Part shown: piece by piece, positions 59,201 to 64,000 of the stretch
Position numbering within the stretch: the first letter of the stretch is position 1
How the letters are laid out: every line of letters begins with the position of its first letter
Source of the DNA: Trileptium ribeirensis
Taxonomy: Eukaryota; Nematoda; Enoplea; Enoplida; Thoracostomopsidae
Assembly (NCBI GenBank): GCA_030248225.1
Contig: JASANE010028639.1
Span: 21,224 to 85,223 of the forward strand
DNA length: 64,000 bases
Direction of reading: 5' to 3'
Notes under the pieces: model-generated
Told to the model about the DNA's origin: nothing
Databases searched by the model: none
Seen by the model: only the letters and a program-made list of their open reading frames with translations
Translations under genes and position numbers: made by a program

Positions 59201-60730
59201 TATTATATATAATGAAAATCTTTTATCTAATAAAATTGTGATCAACTGGCGAAAGATATAAAGCAGAAAAGAAAAGAAATTTGTTTGGACTGTCGGAATC
59301 GCCCTATAGTTTCGTCATAGCCAAGTAAAAAGCACAACTAAGAGACTACATCTTTGTTGCAAAATTGTGTAATATGTTATCTTTCCCTTATGTAACGCTG
59401 TTGATTTAGTACAAAAATTGTGTATTTATCTCGAATTTAGCGCTCAGCGATAGTTGAGAATAAAGCGGCGTTGCTAACACGGTGAAAACAACCAGCGTGA
59501 ATTACCCTTGCGTTGTATTACGCTGTTGATTTATTACAAAAAATATGTATTTATCTCGAATTTAGCGCTCAACCATAATTGCTGATAAAGCGACATTGCT
59601 AACCCAATGAAAATATCCAGCGTGAGGTATCCTTCCTTTGTGTAACGCTGTTGATTTAGTACAAAAAATGTGTATTTACCCCGAATTTAGTGCTCAACGA
59701 GTTGGGGATAAAGTACTTCTAACTAAAAAATATCGGATTTGCTTGTTTATTTAGTACAAAAAATGTGTATTTATGTAGAATTTAACACTCAGCCCAATCA
59801 AAACATTCAGCGTGAGTTACCCTTCCCTTGTTAACGCTGTTGATTTAGTACAAAAATTGTGTATTTATCCCGAATTTAACGCACTAAACGCTCAACGATA
59901 GTGGAGGATAAAGTGACGTTGCTAACTCAATAAAATCATCCAGCGTGAGTTATCCTTCCCTTTTGTAACGCTGTTTATTTAGTACAAAAAATGTGTATTT
60001 ATGTAGAATTTAGCACTCAACGAGTTGAGGATAAAGTGACGTTGCTAACTCAATAAAAACATTCAGCGTGAGTTACCCTTATCTTGCGTAAAGCTGTTGA
60101 TTTAGTATGGAAATTGTGTATTTATCTCGAATTTAGTGCTCTGCCATAGGTTAGGATAAACTGACGTTGTTAACCCAACCAAAACATTTAGCATGCGTTA
60201 CCCTTCCCTTATGTAACGCTGTTGATTTATTACAAAAATTATGTATTTATCTCGAATTTAGCGCTCAGCCATTGTTGAGGATAAACTGACGTTATTAACC
60301 CAATCAAAATTTTCAGCGTGAGTTACACTTCCCTTATGTAAAACACGTTGTAAAACAGGTTGATTTAGTACAAAAATTGTGTATTTATCTCGAATTTAAC
60401 GCACGAAACGGTCAACGATGGTTCAGAATAAAGTGACATTGCTAACCGAATTATAACATCCAGCGTGAATTACCCTTCACTTGGGTAACGCTTTTGATTT
60501 AGTACAAAAATTGTGTATTTATCTTGAATTTAGCGCTAACGACAGGTCAGGATAACGTGACTTTGCTAACCCAATGAAAATATCCAGTGTGTGTTGCAAC
60601 CTCCATTAATACAGCTGCAAATAATGTATTCCAGATACTGTTTTGCGGAGTCAACTACGGTGACAACTTAGGTGCTGTCGGACTCGGTGATTTAAGAGTA
60701 ACAAGCAACTCGGGAAGCGATGTTTGCTGA
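35152..60730 (+). CDS. Secreted protein with two MAM-like domains (spliced, 11 exons, 435 aa)
   Basis: Joining 35152-35227, 36561-36599, 37311-37442, 37799-38017, 40773-40875, 47584-47725, 50372-50459, 53875-53913, 55304-55426, 56157-56407 and 60635-60730 gives one uninterrupted frame of 435 codons plus stop, with every junction GT-AG and phase-matched. Residues 1-23 are a hydrophobic signal peptide. Residues 26-110 form a Cys-containing, charged, probably disordered region. Domain 1 (about 115-265) starts CGF..CCW and ends VDEISF..PSC; domain 2 (about 275-435) starts CSFG..QCDY and ends GLGDLRV...C. Both have a central Trp strand ending in a Cys (SWQSNARLEVC; DYWESTADAQMKAC). That order matches MAM domains (meprin/A5/mu), extracellular adhesion modules. 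There is no membrane anchor, so the product is probably secreted. The exons are GC-richer than the introns, which are full of satellites and transposons. Family name is less sure than the gene model. Confidence 0.8.
35936..36010 (+). CDS. Exon-like segment 2: Asp/Pro-rich, alternative
   Basis: Good acceptor (GTTTTAG) and the best donor type (GTAAGT). In phase 1 from exon 1 it encodes ADGCSGRNPRPDPVDPDPEF and DDNLR, a linker-like acidic stretch. It ends in phase 1 with a lone T, and the next two long-isoform exons both begin with AA, so splicing to either makes TAA. It therefore cannot be in the 435-residue message as drawn. It may be alternative, a poison exon, or joined to 37122-37168. Confidence 0.45.
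36110..36440. repeat. Dispersed repeat shared with 44735-45235
   Basis: The phrases GCAATTTAGTG, AATCCACAGC, TTATGCT.TTTTGCC, CTTTTACTACT.TTGGCTATGT and AATGGCA recur in order at 44760-45000 and, in part, at 45030-45235. The open frame at 36145-36432 is therefore repeat, not exon. Confidence 0.6.
36561..36599 (+). CDS. Exon 3: short basic linker
   Basis: A 39-base exon between ATTACAG and GTATCC. In phase from exon 1 it reads EERPRKKVAAGIAG plus one base. Small and without a domain, so its support is phase consistency with exons 1 and 4 and the two splice sites. Confidence 0.55.
37122..37168 (+). CDS. Possible alternative terminal exon (short isoform)
   Basis: TTTTGTTTCTTCTAG, the strongest pyrimidine-rich acceptor in the locus, precedes TG AAG ATT AAG... 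Entered in phase 1 from the 35936-36010 segment it adds LKIKISKLSQSLLHY and a stop at 37166-37168. The product would be about 65 residues: signal peptide, acidic Asp/Pro stretch, then a basic tail. No canonical AATAAA was seen close behind it. Speculative. Confidence 0.25.
37311..37442 (+). CDS. Exon 4: Cys-containing N-terminal region
   Basis: Residues 39-82, starting ECHNCREIPANKLFSIQVPY and continuing DCGGRW; three Cys, then a charged tail. Acceptor ACTATAG, donor GGTATAA, both ends phase 1. Function of this segment unknown. Confidence 0.7.
37799..38017 (+). CDS. Exon 5: start of MAM-like domain 1
   Basis: Residues 83-155. After a Ser/Thr/Glu-rich linker the domain opens with LQCGFIGSCCWGNNANDPIQ, the C.F...C.W pattern of MAM domains. 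Ends FGTSERP. Acceptor TTTATAG, donor GGTACG, phase 1 at both ends. Confidence 0.8.
40773..40875 (+). CDS. Exon 6: middle of domain 1
   Basis: Residues 156-189 plus two bases: GPFIAAHASLRRSGEANYVS then CPTSCLEETEVDL. The GEA..VSC text matches the MAM strand where 'G..A.L.SP' is usual. Acceptor ATTATAG, donor GTAAGT, ends phase 2. Confidence 0.8.
41580..42140. repeat. GGCTC/GGCTCGGCTC-rich tract
   Basis: The pentamer GGCTC, often as GGCTCGGCTC or CTCGGCTC, recurs many times on the + strand. The end near 42088 reads CAGGGTCGGCACGGCTCGAC, similar to the terminal CAGGG of some hAT elements whose subterminal repeats are of this kind. A matching left end was not pinned down. Confidence 0.4.
42850..43318 (-). 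pseudogene. hAT transposase C-terminal (hATC) remnant
   Basis: From 43318 leftwards the frame reads 110 codons ending FPNLYILLSAAVTFGVPTAT, CEASFQRWSVF, the classic hATC text (hAT proteins usually have 'P.T.A.SERSFS'). A stop follows at about 42986; a shift to another frame continues with AMTENANLSSCLAYENTN and then a basic tail near 42850. In live elements this part dimerises the transposase. N-terminal BED finger and RNase-H-like core are absent. Confidence 0.8.
43470..43790. repeat. About 133-bp tandem repeat inside the hAT relic
   Basis: About 2.4 copies share AAATCGGAGACAAAAAAATT, GGTCAACGGG, CTTAAAAATT and CACCACGAATGAAATTTTC. The ORFs here are periodic shadows. Confidence 0.8.
44735..45235. 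repeat. Dispersed repeat with a 224-bp internal tandem duplication
   Basis: 44805-45010 and 45030-45235 are direct copies (TGGTCTAAACGAATTTCTAC, TTGTGGTGGCCAATATAATG, GAGTGTCGTTCTGGTTT). The upstream part matches 36110-36440. The pair ends just before the TTAA-bounded element. Confidence 0.75.
45247..45510. mobile_element. TTAA-bounded MITE (piggyBac-like ends) with a tRNA-like core
   Basis: TTAA at 45243-45246 and 45511-45514 flank a 264-bp element. Its ends, CCCTTTCATGCCGG and the inverted right end TCCCTTCATGCCGG, agree at 12 of 14 positions. TTAA target sites with CCC ends are the mark of piggyBac-type transposition. Inside, on the minus strand at 45299-45370, lies tRNA-like text: TAGCTCAGTGG (A box) and GAGTTCGATCCC (B box). 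The acceptor stem does not pair, so it is not a working tRNA. Related sequences occur at 8876-9260 and 52465-52560. Confidence 0.75.
45960..46200. repeat. GC-led patch followed by AATTTTCCC-type core
   Basis: A GC-richer header (AGGTCGGGAGG) is followed by repeated phrases such as TTTTGCCAATTTTCCCAAAT. The same architecture recurs at 49795-50065, 54205-54470, 53340-53480 and 55640-55760. Confidence 0.45.
46215..47475. repeat. 67-bp minisatellite, about 19 copies
   Basis: AAAGCAATTAACTTTATTCA, GTTCTTGCAGTAAAAAACAA and AATTTGACGCTACACT recur every 66-69 bp from about 46230 to 47460. Copies are very alike, with a few positions (CAGTT/CGGTT, AATCTGAAG/ATTCTGAA) switching in patches. It lies wholly within the intron before exon 7. 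Each unit contains TTGCAG, a weak acceptor-like string. Confidence 0.96.
47584..47725 (+). CDS. Exon 7: central strand of domain 1
   Basis: Residues 190-237, SWQSNARLEVCRVNSITGNV, then IRCHPVPEGRSTT and RNVEFVS. SWQ..ARLEVC corresponds to the MAM 'FWYhmyG..G.L.V' strand. Acceptor CGTTGTAG, donor GTAAAA, enters phase 2, ends phase 0. Confidence 0.8.
47726..50371. other. Intron between exons 7 and 8
   Basis: Contains a TTCAAA/GATCAAAATTTGA-type dispersed repeat at about 48245-48545 (relatives at 39625-39905 and 61370-61620) and a GC-rich patch at 49795-50065. No other supported feature. Confidence 0.5.
49795..50065. repeat. GC-rich patch flanking an AT core
   Basis: Two G-rich blocks (about 49800-49870 and 49970-50050) flank an AT-rich centre of TTTTGCCGATTTTACAGCAA type. 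The minus-strand Pro-rich ORF is an artefact. Same architecture as 54205-54470. Confidence 0.5.
50372..50459 (+). CDS. Exon 8: last strand of domain 1
   Basis: Residues 238-266, YILRSYGFDNEEGGIVAVDE then ISFRSPSCG, which matches the closing MAM strand 'IALDDISF.PGPC'. Acceptor GCTTACAG, donor GTAAGT, enters phase 0, ends phase 1. Confidence 0.85.
50844..50944 (+). pseudogene. Decayed duplicate of exon 8
   Basis: CATACTTCATTCATAC, GAAGAAAGGAAAGTGG and TTTCGATCTCCAAGTTGTGG line up with exon 8 at a 476-bp offset, with substitutions, small insertions and an in-frame stop. The donor GTAAGT has become GTAGGT. Frame and splice signal are lost, so it is a pseudo-exon left by tandem duplication. Confidence 0.8.
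51290..51563. repeat. About 91-bp tandem repeat, three copies
   Basis: TTAGAGAAGTTGAAGTGTGA, TGTGGTGACCGACA and TTTCATTACAA recur three times with about 15-20 percent divergence. Non-coding. Confidence 0.8.
52001..52292. mobile_element. 292-bp hairpin MITE with perfect 8-bp target duplication
   Basis: AAAAGGTT occurs at 51993-52000 and again at 52293-52300. Between them the sequence folds back on itself nearly end to end: terminal GGTTCTTTTCC pairs with GGAAAAGAGCC, and arms of about 140 bp meet at a small loop near 52141-52150. Landmarks are TCTGGAAATTTTGGTATTTT on the left and AAATACCAAAATTTCCAGAA on the right. No coding capacity. An 8-bp duplication suggests mobilisation by a hAT-type (or P-type) transposase. 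Lies in the intron between exons 8 and 9. Confidence 0.88.
52465..52560. repeat. Diverged relative of the tRNA-like element at 45247
   Basis: TTTGAGTATCGATGAACAAT, TATTCCGGAACGCTCAAGTG and AAGTCTCGTTTTC parallel 45265-45345 in order, with many changes. No TTAA-bounded ends are recognisable. Confidence 0.4.
53200..53480. repeat. GC-rich patches around an AATTTTGGCAAAAAA core
   Basis: GC-rich text with duplicated CCTGAGGCTCGG (53219 and 53278) and a second patch at 53405-53475 flank an AT core. ORFs on the minus strand reflect composition. Confidence 0.4.
53875..53913 (+). CDS. Exon 9: opening of MAM-like domain 2
   Basis: A 39-base exon encoding residues 267-279, ADACSMQCSFGS, with the C.F start of the second domain. 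Acceptor AATTTCAG, donor GGTATGT, phase 1 at both ends. Short, but its phases join exons 8 and 10 exactly. Confidence 0.7.
54005..54086. repeat. Almost perfect 39-bp hairpin with 4-base loop
   Basis: Left arm 54005-54043 and right arm 54048-54086 are inverted copies with one mismatch; the loop is ATAC. The arms contain GACCTACCAAACGAAGGCAC and its complement. Pairing continues for three bases past a one-base bulge. It is GC-richer than its surroundings and lies in the intron between exons 9 and 10. A MITE end-to-end remnant or a hairpin RNA source are both possible. Confidence 0.9.
54205..54470. repeat. GC-rich patch flanking an AT core
   Basis: G-rich header GGTCGTCGGGGGAGGTCG, an AT core of TTTTTGCAGAAATTT type, then a second G-rich block with CGCACCCTCACTGGG. 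Architecture shared with 49795-50065. Non-coding. Confidence 0.5.
55304..55426 (+). CDS. Exon 10: domain 2, first half
   Basis: Residues 280-320, HLDQCDYVQRTEGRTEWISS then RAEGRRVGDCGNADTGVRGA. C..C and W placement mirrors exon 5 of domain 1. Acceptor AATTTAG, donor GTAAGT, phase 1 at both ends. Confidence 0.8.
56157..56407 (+). CDS. Exon 11: domain 2, central part
   Basis: Residues 321-404. PGSDYRLCALLDGPSTAILE is followed by LHFDYWESTADAQMKACYDN, the Trp strand ending in Cys, then a Cys-rich turn NCNNCPF. Acceptor TTTTTCAG, donor GTAAAC after Lys404 (phase 0). It covers what exons 6 and 7 do in domain 1. The frame stays open past the donor into the 66-bp repeat. Confidence 0.85.
56420..57812. 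repeat. 66-bp minisatellite, about 21 copies, starting 13 bp after exon 11
   Basis: GTGTGAATATGAGAGCAGCT, TTTTGGCTGTACCAAAATAG and AGTTTATTTTAGAGAGTATG recur about every 66 bp. Because 66 is a multiple of three, 22-residue periodic frames (REYECPCEYESSFWLYQNRV type) stay open for long stretches; these are most simply satellite shadows. A block of about 195 bp (57305-57499) is repeated exactly at 57500-57695, marking very recent expansion. Confidence 0.95.
57819..58215 (+). pseudogene. LINE reverse transcriptase fragment with micro-duplications
   Basis: 57819-58100 reads 93 codons with WISS-like opening text lost, but CMVIDDIITRLSSNRALCLR and YSDDRALLTSLKYLGV intact, matching RT motifs B' to C of a Jockey-type LINE like that at 2283-2940. 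Downstream, pieces around TCTGACATCGCTT and TACTCAGATG are repeated three times to about 58210. Lies in the last intron; dead. Confidence 0.75.
58345..58685. repeat. About 175-bp tandem duplication
   Basis: Two near-identical copies share GAATAAGTGAACCTGGCGCC, TAATAAAATCTGCCGTTATA and AGAAACACAATATGAATTAT. Non-coding. Confidence 0.92.
58686..59380. other. AT-rich part of the last intron
   Basis: Overlapping sense and antisense ORFs at 58748-59102 have no recognisable domain. Nothing else seen. Confidence 0.3.
59385..60600. repeat. About 120-bp minisatellite, about 10 copies
   Basis: GTAACGCTGTTGATTTAGTA, TGTGTATTTATCTCGAATTT and CCAGCGTGAGTTACCCTT recur from about 59390 to 60600 with moderate divergence and some truncated units. 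It ends some 35 bp before the last exon. Confidence 0.92.
60635..60730 (+). CDS. Exon 12: end of domain 2 and stop codon
   Basis: Residues 405-435, ILFCGVNYGDNLGAVGLGDL then RVTSNSGSDVC and TGA at 60728-60730. It is the counterpart of exon 8 (YILRSYGF..EGGIVAVDEI). Acceptor GTATTCCAG at 60634 restores phase 0 from exon 11; the more upstream CAG at 60614 would be out of phase. No membrane segment or GPI signal. Confidence 0.8.
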   Translation: MLFCGVNYGDNLGAVGLGDLRVTSNSGSDVC

Positions 60731-60887
60731 AGGCAGCGCCAAAAACAAACAGCCAGGAACAAAATCCCACAGTGCTAACATCTATTTTAGTGTGAACAAT
60801 CTGTGTCTAATACATCCAAATTTTATACTGTATTTCATTTTTTTCAATTTCGATCTTTAACCAGAACGGTTAACTTTCAAACTTAAT

Positions 60888-60905
60888 AATAAATTTAATA
60901 ATAAA
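60888..60905 (+). terminator. Overlapping polyadenylation signals
   Basis: AATAAA at 60888-60893 and again at 60900-60905, about 160-175 bases after the stop codon. The spacing suits a short 3' untranslated region. A GT-rich tract follows in the GC patch downstream. Confidence 0.45.
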
Positions 60906-60929
60906 TTTAATATCATACATGCGCAAGGT

Positions 60930-61080
60930 CCGTCGTCCCAGAGGATTAGCCGGGGTGCGGTGCCTATGGGTTCAGCGCACGCGGGGCACCCCCATGAAGT
61001 ATGTGGGGTTGGGCGACCTGTCGGAGGAGAGGGAGGTGAGTGTCCGACGCCTCCGTAGCGTAATACCCCATCTCCGCCTT
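60930..61080. repeat. GC-rich patch
   Basis: G-rich on the + strand with GGGGCACCCCC and CCGACGCCTCCG text. The minus-strand Pro/Gly ORF is compositional. Similar to patches at 5890-6480 and 54205-54470. Confidence 0.45.
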
Positions 61081-64000
61081 TGAGCATGTATGATATTAAA
61101 TTGTTCTAAGATATATATTTCTGTTTGCAATTAAAGGGAATATATTTGGTAAAAACATAGTATATATGTGAAAATGTCCAATAATTACCATATATATGTT
61201 TGTCAATATAAACTAATATTTACTTGTTGATATTTAAACTGTAAAGTGAAAAAAATTTTTTAATACTATTCGCATTAGATTAAGAAGGGACCATGTACAT
61301 CCATAACAATCGCAATATAATCTCAAAAAATAAAAAATACAGGGGCATAACAAAACGTTGTAATGTTCTGTTAAGGTGTGTTCACACGTTCAAACTTTTA
61401 GATCAAAATTTGAACCCAAAATTTGATCAAAATATGAGCAATTGGAAAGCAATTTTTATTTCATTTCAAGCATTTGACAATTTGAACCCTATTAAAGCCA
61501 TTGAAGAATATATTGCCTCAGATTTTCAAATATTGAAAAGTTTTGCAACAAAATAAAAAAATTTGCAAAATACAATTCGAGTTGTCACATTTTTTGCTCA
61601 AAAATTCACAAAAATTACGTCAAAATGTCGTTTTCCATATGCTCATGCTAGTGTTTTTGATGTTTTATGAGGCTATTAGCTAACATTTACAAGTAATACT
61701 TGAAATATGCACAAAATTTTTGCTTGTTCTTAGAGGACAATTTATTAAGGGTATAATTTTTAAGGGTAATTTTAGGTATTCCAGTTTAGAGACCCAGTAT
61801 ATAAGTGGAAGCATCTACGTACATATATGCTGTAAAAAACAGAAACACCTTATGTTGTCGAATTTCTCGCAACTGAAGCAGAATGATTCATTAAATACAT
61901 TTAATGAACAGAAAAGGTAAAATATTAACTAGATGCTGCATTGAGACCGCTGGAATAGCAATGTCACAGCATTCAAAAATGTTTGCGATGCTCGTCTATT
62001 TAAAATAAGACCTTGGAATTCATTGGCTTGCTATATATGCAACTAATAACAAACTGAAAAGTGTCAATATTTTATACACGTTTTTGCGAGCAATAAAAAT
62101 GGTATAGCTGCAGTTATGTAGTAGTATTAAATTTTGTGGCATATAGATCAATCCACTAGAAAGTTTAAAGACTAAACATGTGTGATTTTTTATTTCAATT
62201 GTTGGATTTCGCTCGTTAATTCCGCTATACAAGGTCAAACCATTACTACACCAACAACTGTATGCGCATTCTAATATAGGACATATATACGTAAATATTT
62301 ATCCTAACTCAAGCAATAATTTCCAAGTAATAGATGATAACGGCAAAATTCCACTAAATTTCAGCAAAAGCTCAGATTTTTTAATGACAAAGGGGTTGCT
62401 GTTGTGATATTTATTTTGCAAGGATTTATTTTTTGTACCATCAATGTTTGAACCGAATGATTTTAGAAAACTCCAAGTTATAAAATACAGTCGGCACTGG
62501 TCCAAAATACGTGGATTTGACACTGTTATAATCTCATGTGCTGGTTTTTCGGTTTATATCATTACTACATGTAAATTGACTTATGTCACAAACATTGTAA
62601 AATTTTTTTAACCCATTATGTTTCCGAAGCTAAATATCATATATGTATATCTATGTGTGAAAATTAGTGCTATATTAATATGTAATATTTTTATATAATA
62701 CTTAAATATTATATATGTGCAATATATAGCGAAATCCGAAGCCAATAAAGACAAAGATGGTATATAATAAAGTGGAACCATAAATCATAGCTTAAATGCA
62801 GTGAAACAGCAAGGTTGTTAGCATTGCGGTTTGGTGTTGGTTAAAATTGAATAATTAATTACCAATATTGAAAATTCAAAAACTGCGAATGACTGTAAAA
62901 TGCGCGAAAAAACAGTAAAAAAATATAAAAACAGCAAATAAGAGAAGTTTTACTAAACAAAACAGATTTCAGAAAAATTTTGTAAATTTAATTTTTTAGC
63001 TCTATGACATTGAATGATTACCATGTACCACAGTCGCTTTGAAAAAATTGGACTCCAATTCTCAAATTTTAATTATACACAACTACGGTGTAGTGTACAG
63101 CAGCCAATTAATCTAATTATATATATATTTATCAAGACTTGATATAATAATTCAAGATGGTTAAAAAACAAAGTCATAGCCTGATGACTTAGCAACACAA
63201 AATACCAATTATTGTTCTTTGATACAGTCCGCCGGTAAATACACTATACACAATTGCGCGGAAGATGCTCGAAGTATCAGAACTGCAACAACCTCGAAAA
63301 TGCACAAATCATAGTTTATGATTTCATATTAGAGAATGACCAGATTATTATAAGCAGGATTGAAGATTCAGTGATCATTCATACTGAGGTTATACACAAA
63401 TATCGCAACATTTAAATTTCCAGACAATCGAAAGTCACTTATGTCGTTAGCACAATTTAGTGGTTGCCTGCCTACTTTATATATATATATATTATTTAAT
63501 TTACATTAGTTTACAAACAGACTTTAGTTACCTATATCAAAAGTCCACTATATAAAAGATTTGTAGAAGAGTATGACACTTAGTCGCACTTATGTATTTT
63601 GTCATATCCGATGATGTTGTAGTTTTTCTGCCTATTCCGCAAGACAGTCTGTAAATATCAGCTACTTTTATTGAGTTCTTTGAGGGTGCCAGACACCGCT
63701 TCTCCGACAGTTTCACTGGGACCGCCCGGCGAATTTGGAGAGCTTGTCGAAAAACATATAATAAGGTAAAGTGAGTGAGGTGTTAATCTAACGCCATGCT
63801 CTTTTTTCTCAAAATTTTAACTATCGACAAGTTATGCCTATGCATTTCAATTCATAAATTTTTATTAAAATAATAACAACAAAATGCAAAGTACTGCAAA
63901 AGTTTTGACAATGATTGAATGCAACTTGGCCCACTTGGCATTAGCAGCACATAGTTTGATTATTCGTAATTGATATTTTAATTTTCGACTCATCAAGCAA
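61081..64000. other. AT-rich intergenic stretch
   Basis: About 2.9 kb with no supported gene. 61370-61620 carries a copy of the GTTCACA / GATCAAAATTTGA dispersed repeat. A GC-richer patch at 63684-63765 is open on both strands but has no recognisable motif. Confidence 0.35.

Noticed and set aside
63540..63790. GC-richer segment open on both strands, possible terminal exon
   Set aside because: Splice-like sites exist, but there is no motif, start codon or partner exon in the window.
1..64000. CRISPR array, bacterial operon, viral genome or defence system
   Set aside because: The direct repeats lack CRISPR-like unit and spacer structure, no cas-like, phage or plasmid proteins are present, and spliced exons show animal DNA.

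Overview
This 64 kb window looks like a piece of a large, AT-rich, repeat-filled animal genome, probably an invertebrate. No prokaryotic operons, rRNA genes or CRISPR arrays are visible. It holds spliceosomal exons with GT-AG introns, LINE and hAT relics, MITE-like foldbacks and many minisatellites. The taxon cannot be fixed from sequence alone. The small secreted protein with divergent MAM-type domains recalls families I associate with nematodes and other ecdysozoans, but that is a weak inference.

The main result is one split gene on the + strand, from about 35152 to 60730. Eleven exons can be joined with matching phases into a 435-residue secreted protein: 35152-35227, 36561-36599, 37311-37442, 37799-38017, 40773-40875, 47584-47725, 50372-50459, 53875-53913, 55304-55426, 56157-56407 and 60635-60730. 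It has a signal peptide, a short Cys-containing N-terminal region, and two MAM-like domains (about residues 115-265 and 275-435). The two domains share two intron positions and phases, so they probably arose by duplication of a split ancestor. A further exon-like segment (35936-36010) and a terminal-exon-like segment (37122-37168) do not fit the long reading frame. They suggest a second, short secreted product or a poison exon. A decayed copy of the last exon of domain 1 lies 476 bp downstream of the original.

Layout: 1-2970 is a decayed Jockey-like non-LTR retrotransposon. 2970-20800 is gene-poor, with small tandem duplications, a GC-rich patch (5890-6480), a MITE (7556-7955), TTAA-flanked and tRNA-like elements, a 65-bp minisatellite and a GAGCAC repeat. 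20805-25370 is a satellite of about 75 bp split by a 2.4-kb foldback element. 25765-28740 is a 358-bp satellite with a dimeric higher-order copy. 29885-33870 is a run of four different minisatellites. 35076-60905 is the MAM-like gene. Its introns carry a 1.8-kb hAT relic with TIRs and 8-bp target duplications, a TTAA-flanked MITE with a tRNA-like core, a 292-bp hairpin MITE with a perfect 8-bp target duplication, an almost perfect 39-bp hairpin, and 67-, 66- and about 120-bp minisatellites close to exons. 60906-64000 is AT-rich intergenic DNA.

Nearly all long ORFs outside these exons are satellite periodicity, palindrome shadows or GC-patch artefacts. Everything was read by eye: exon joins rest on frame, phase and splice consensus, and family names rest on remembered motifs.
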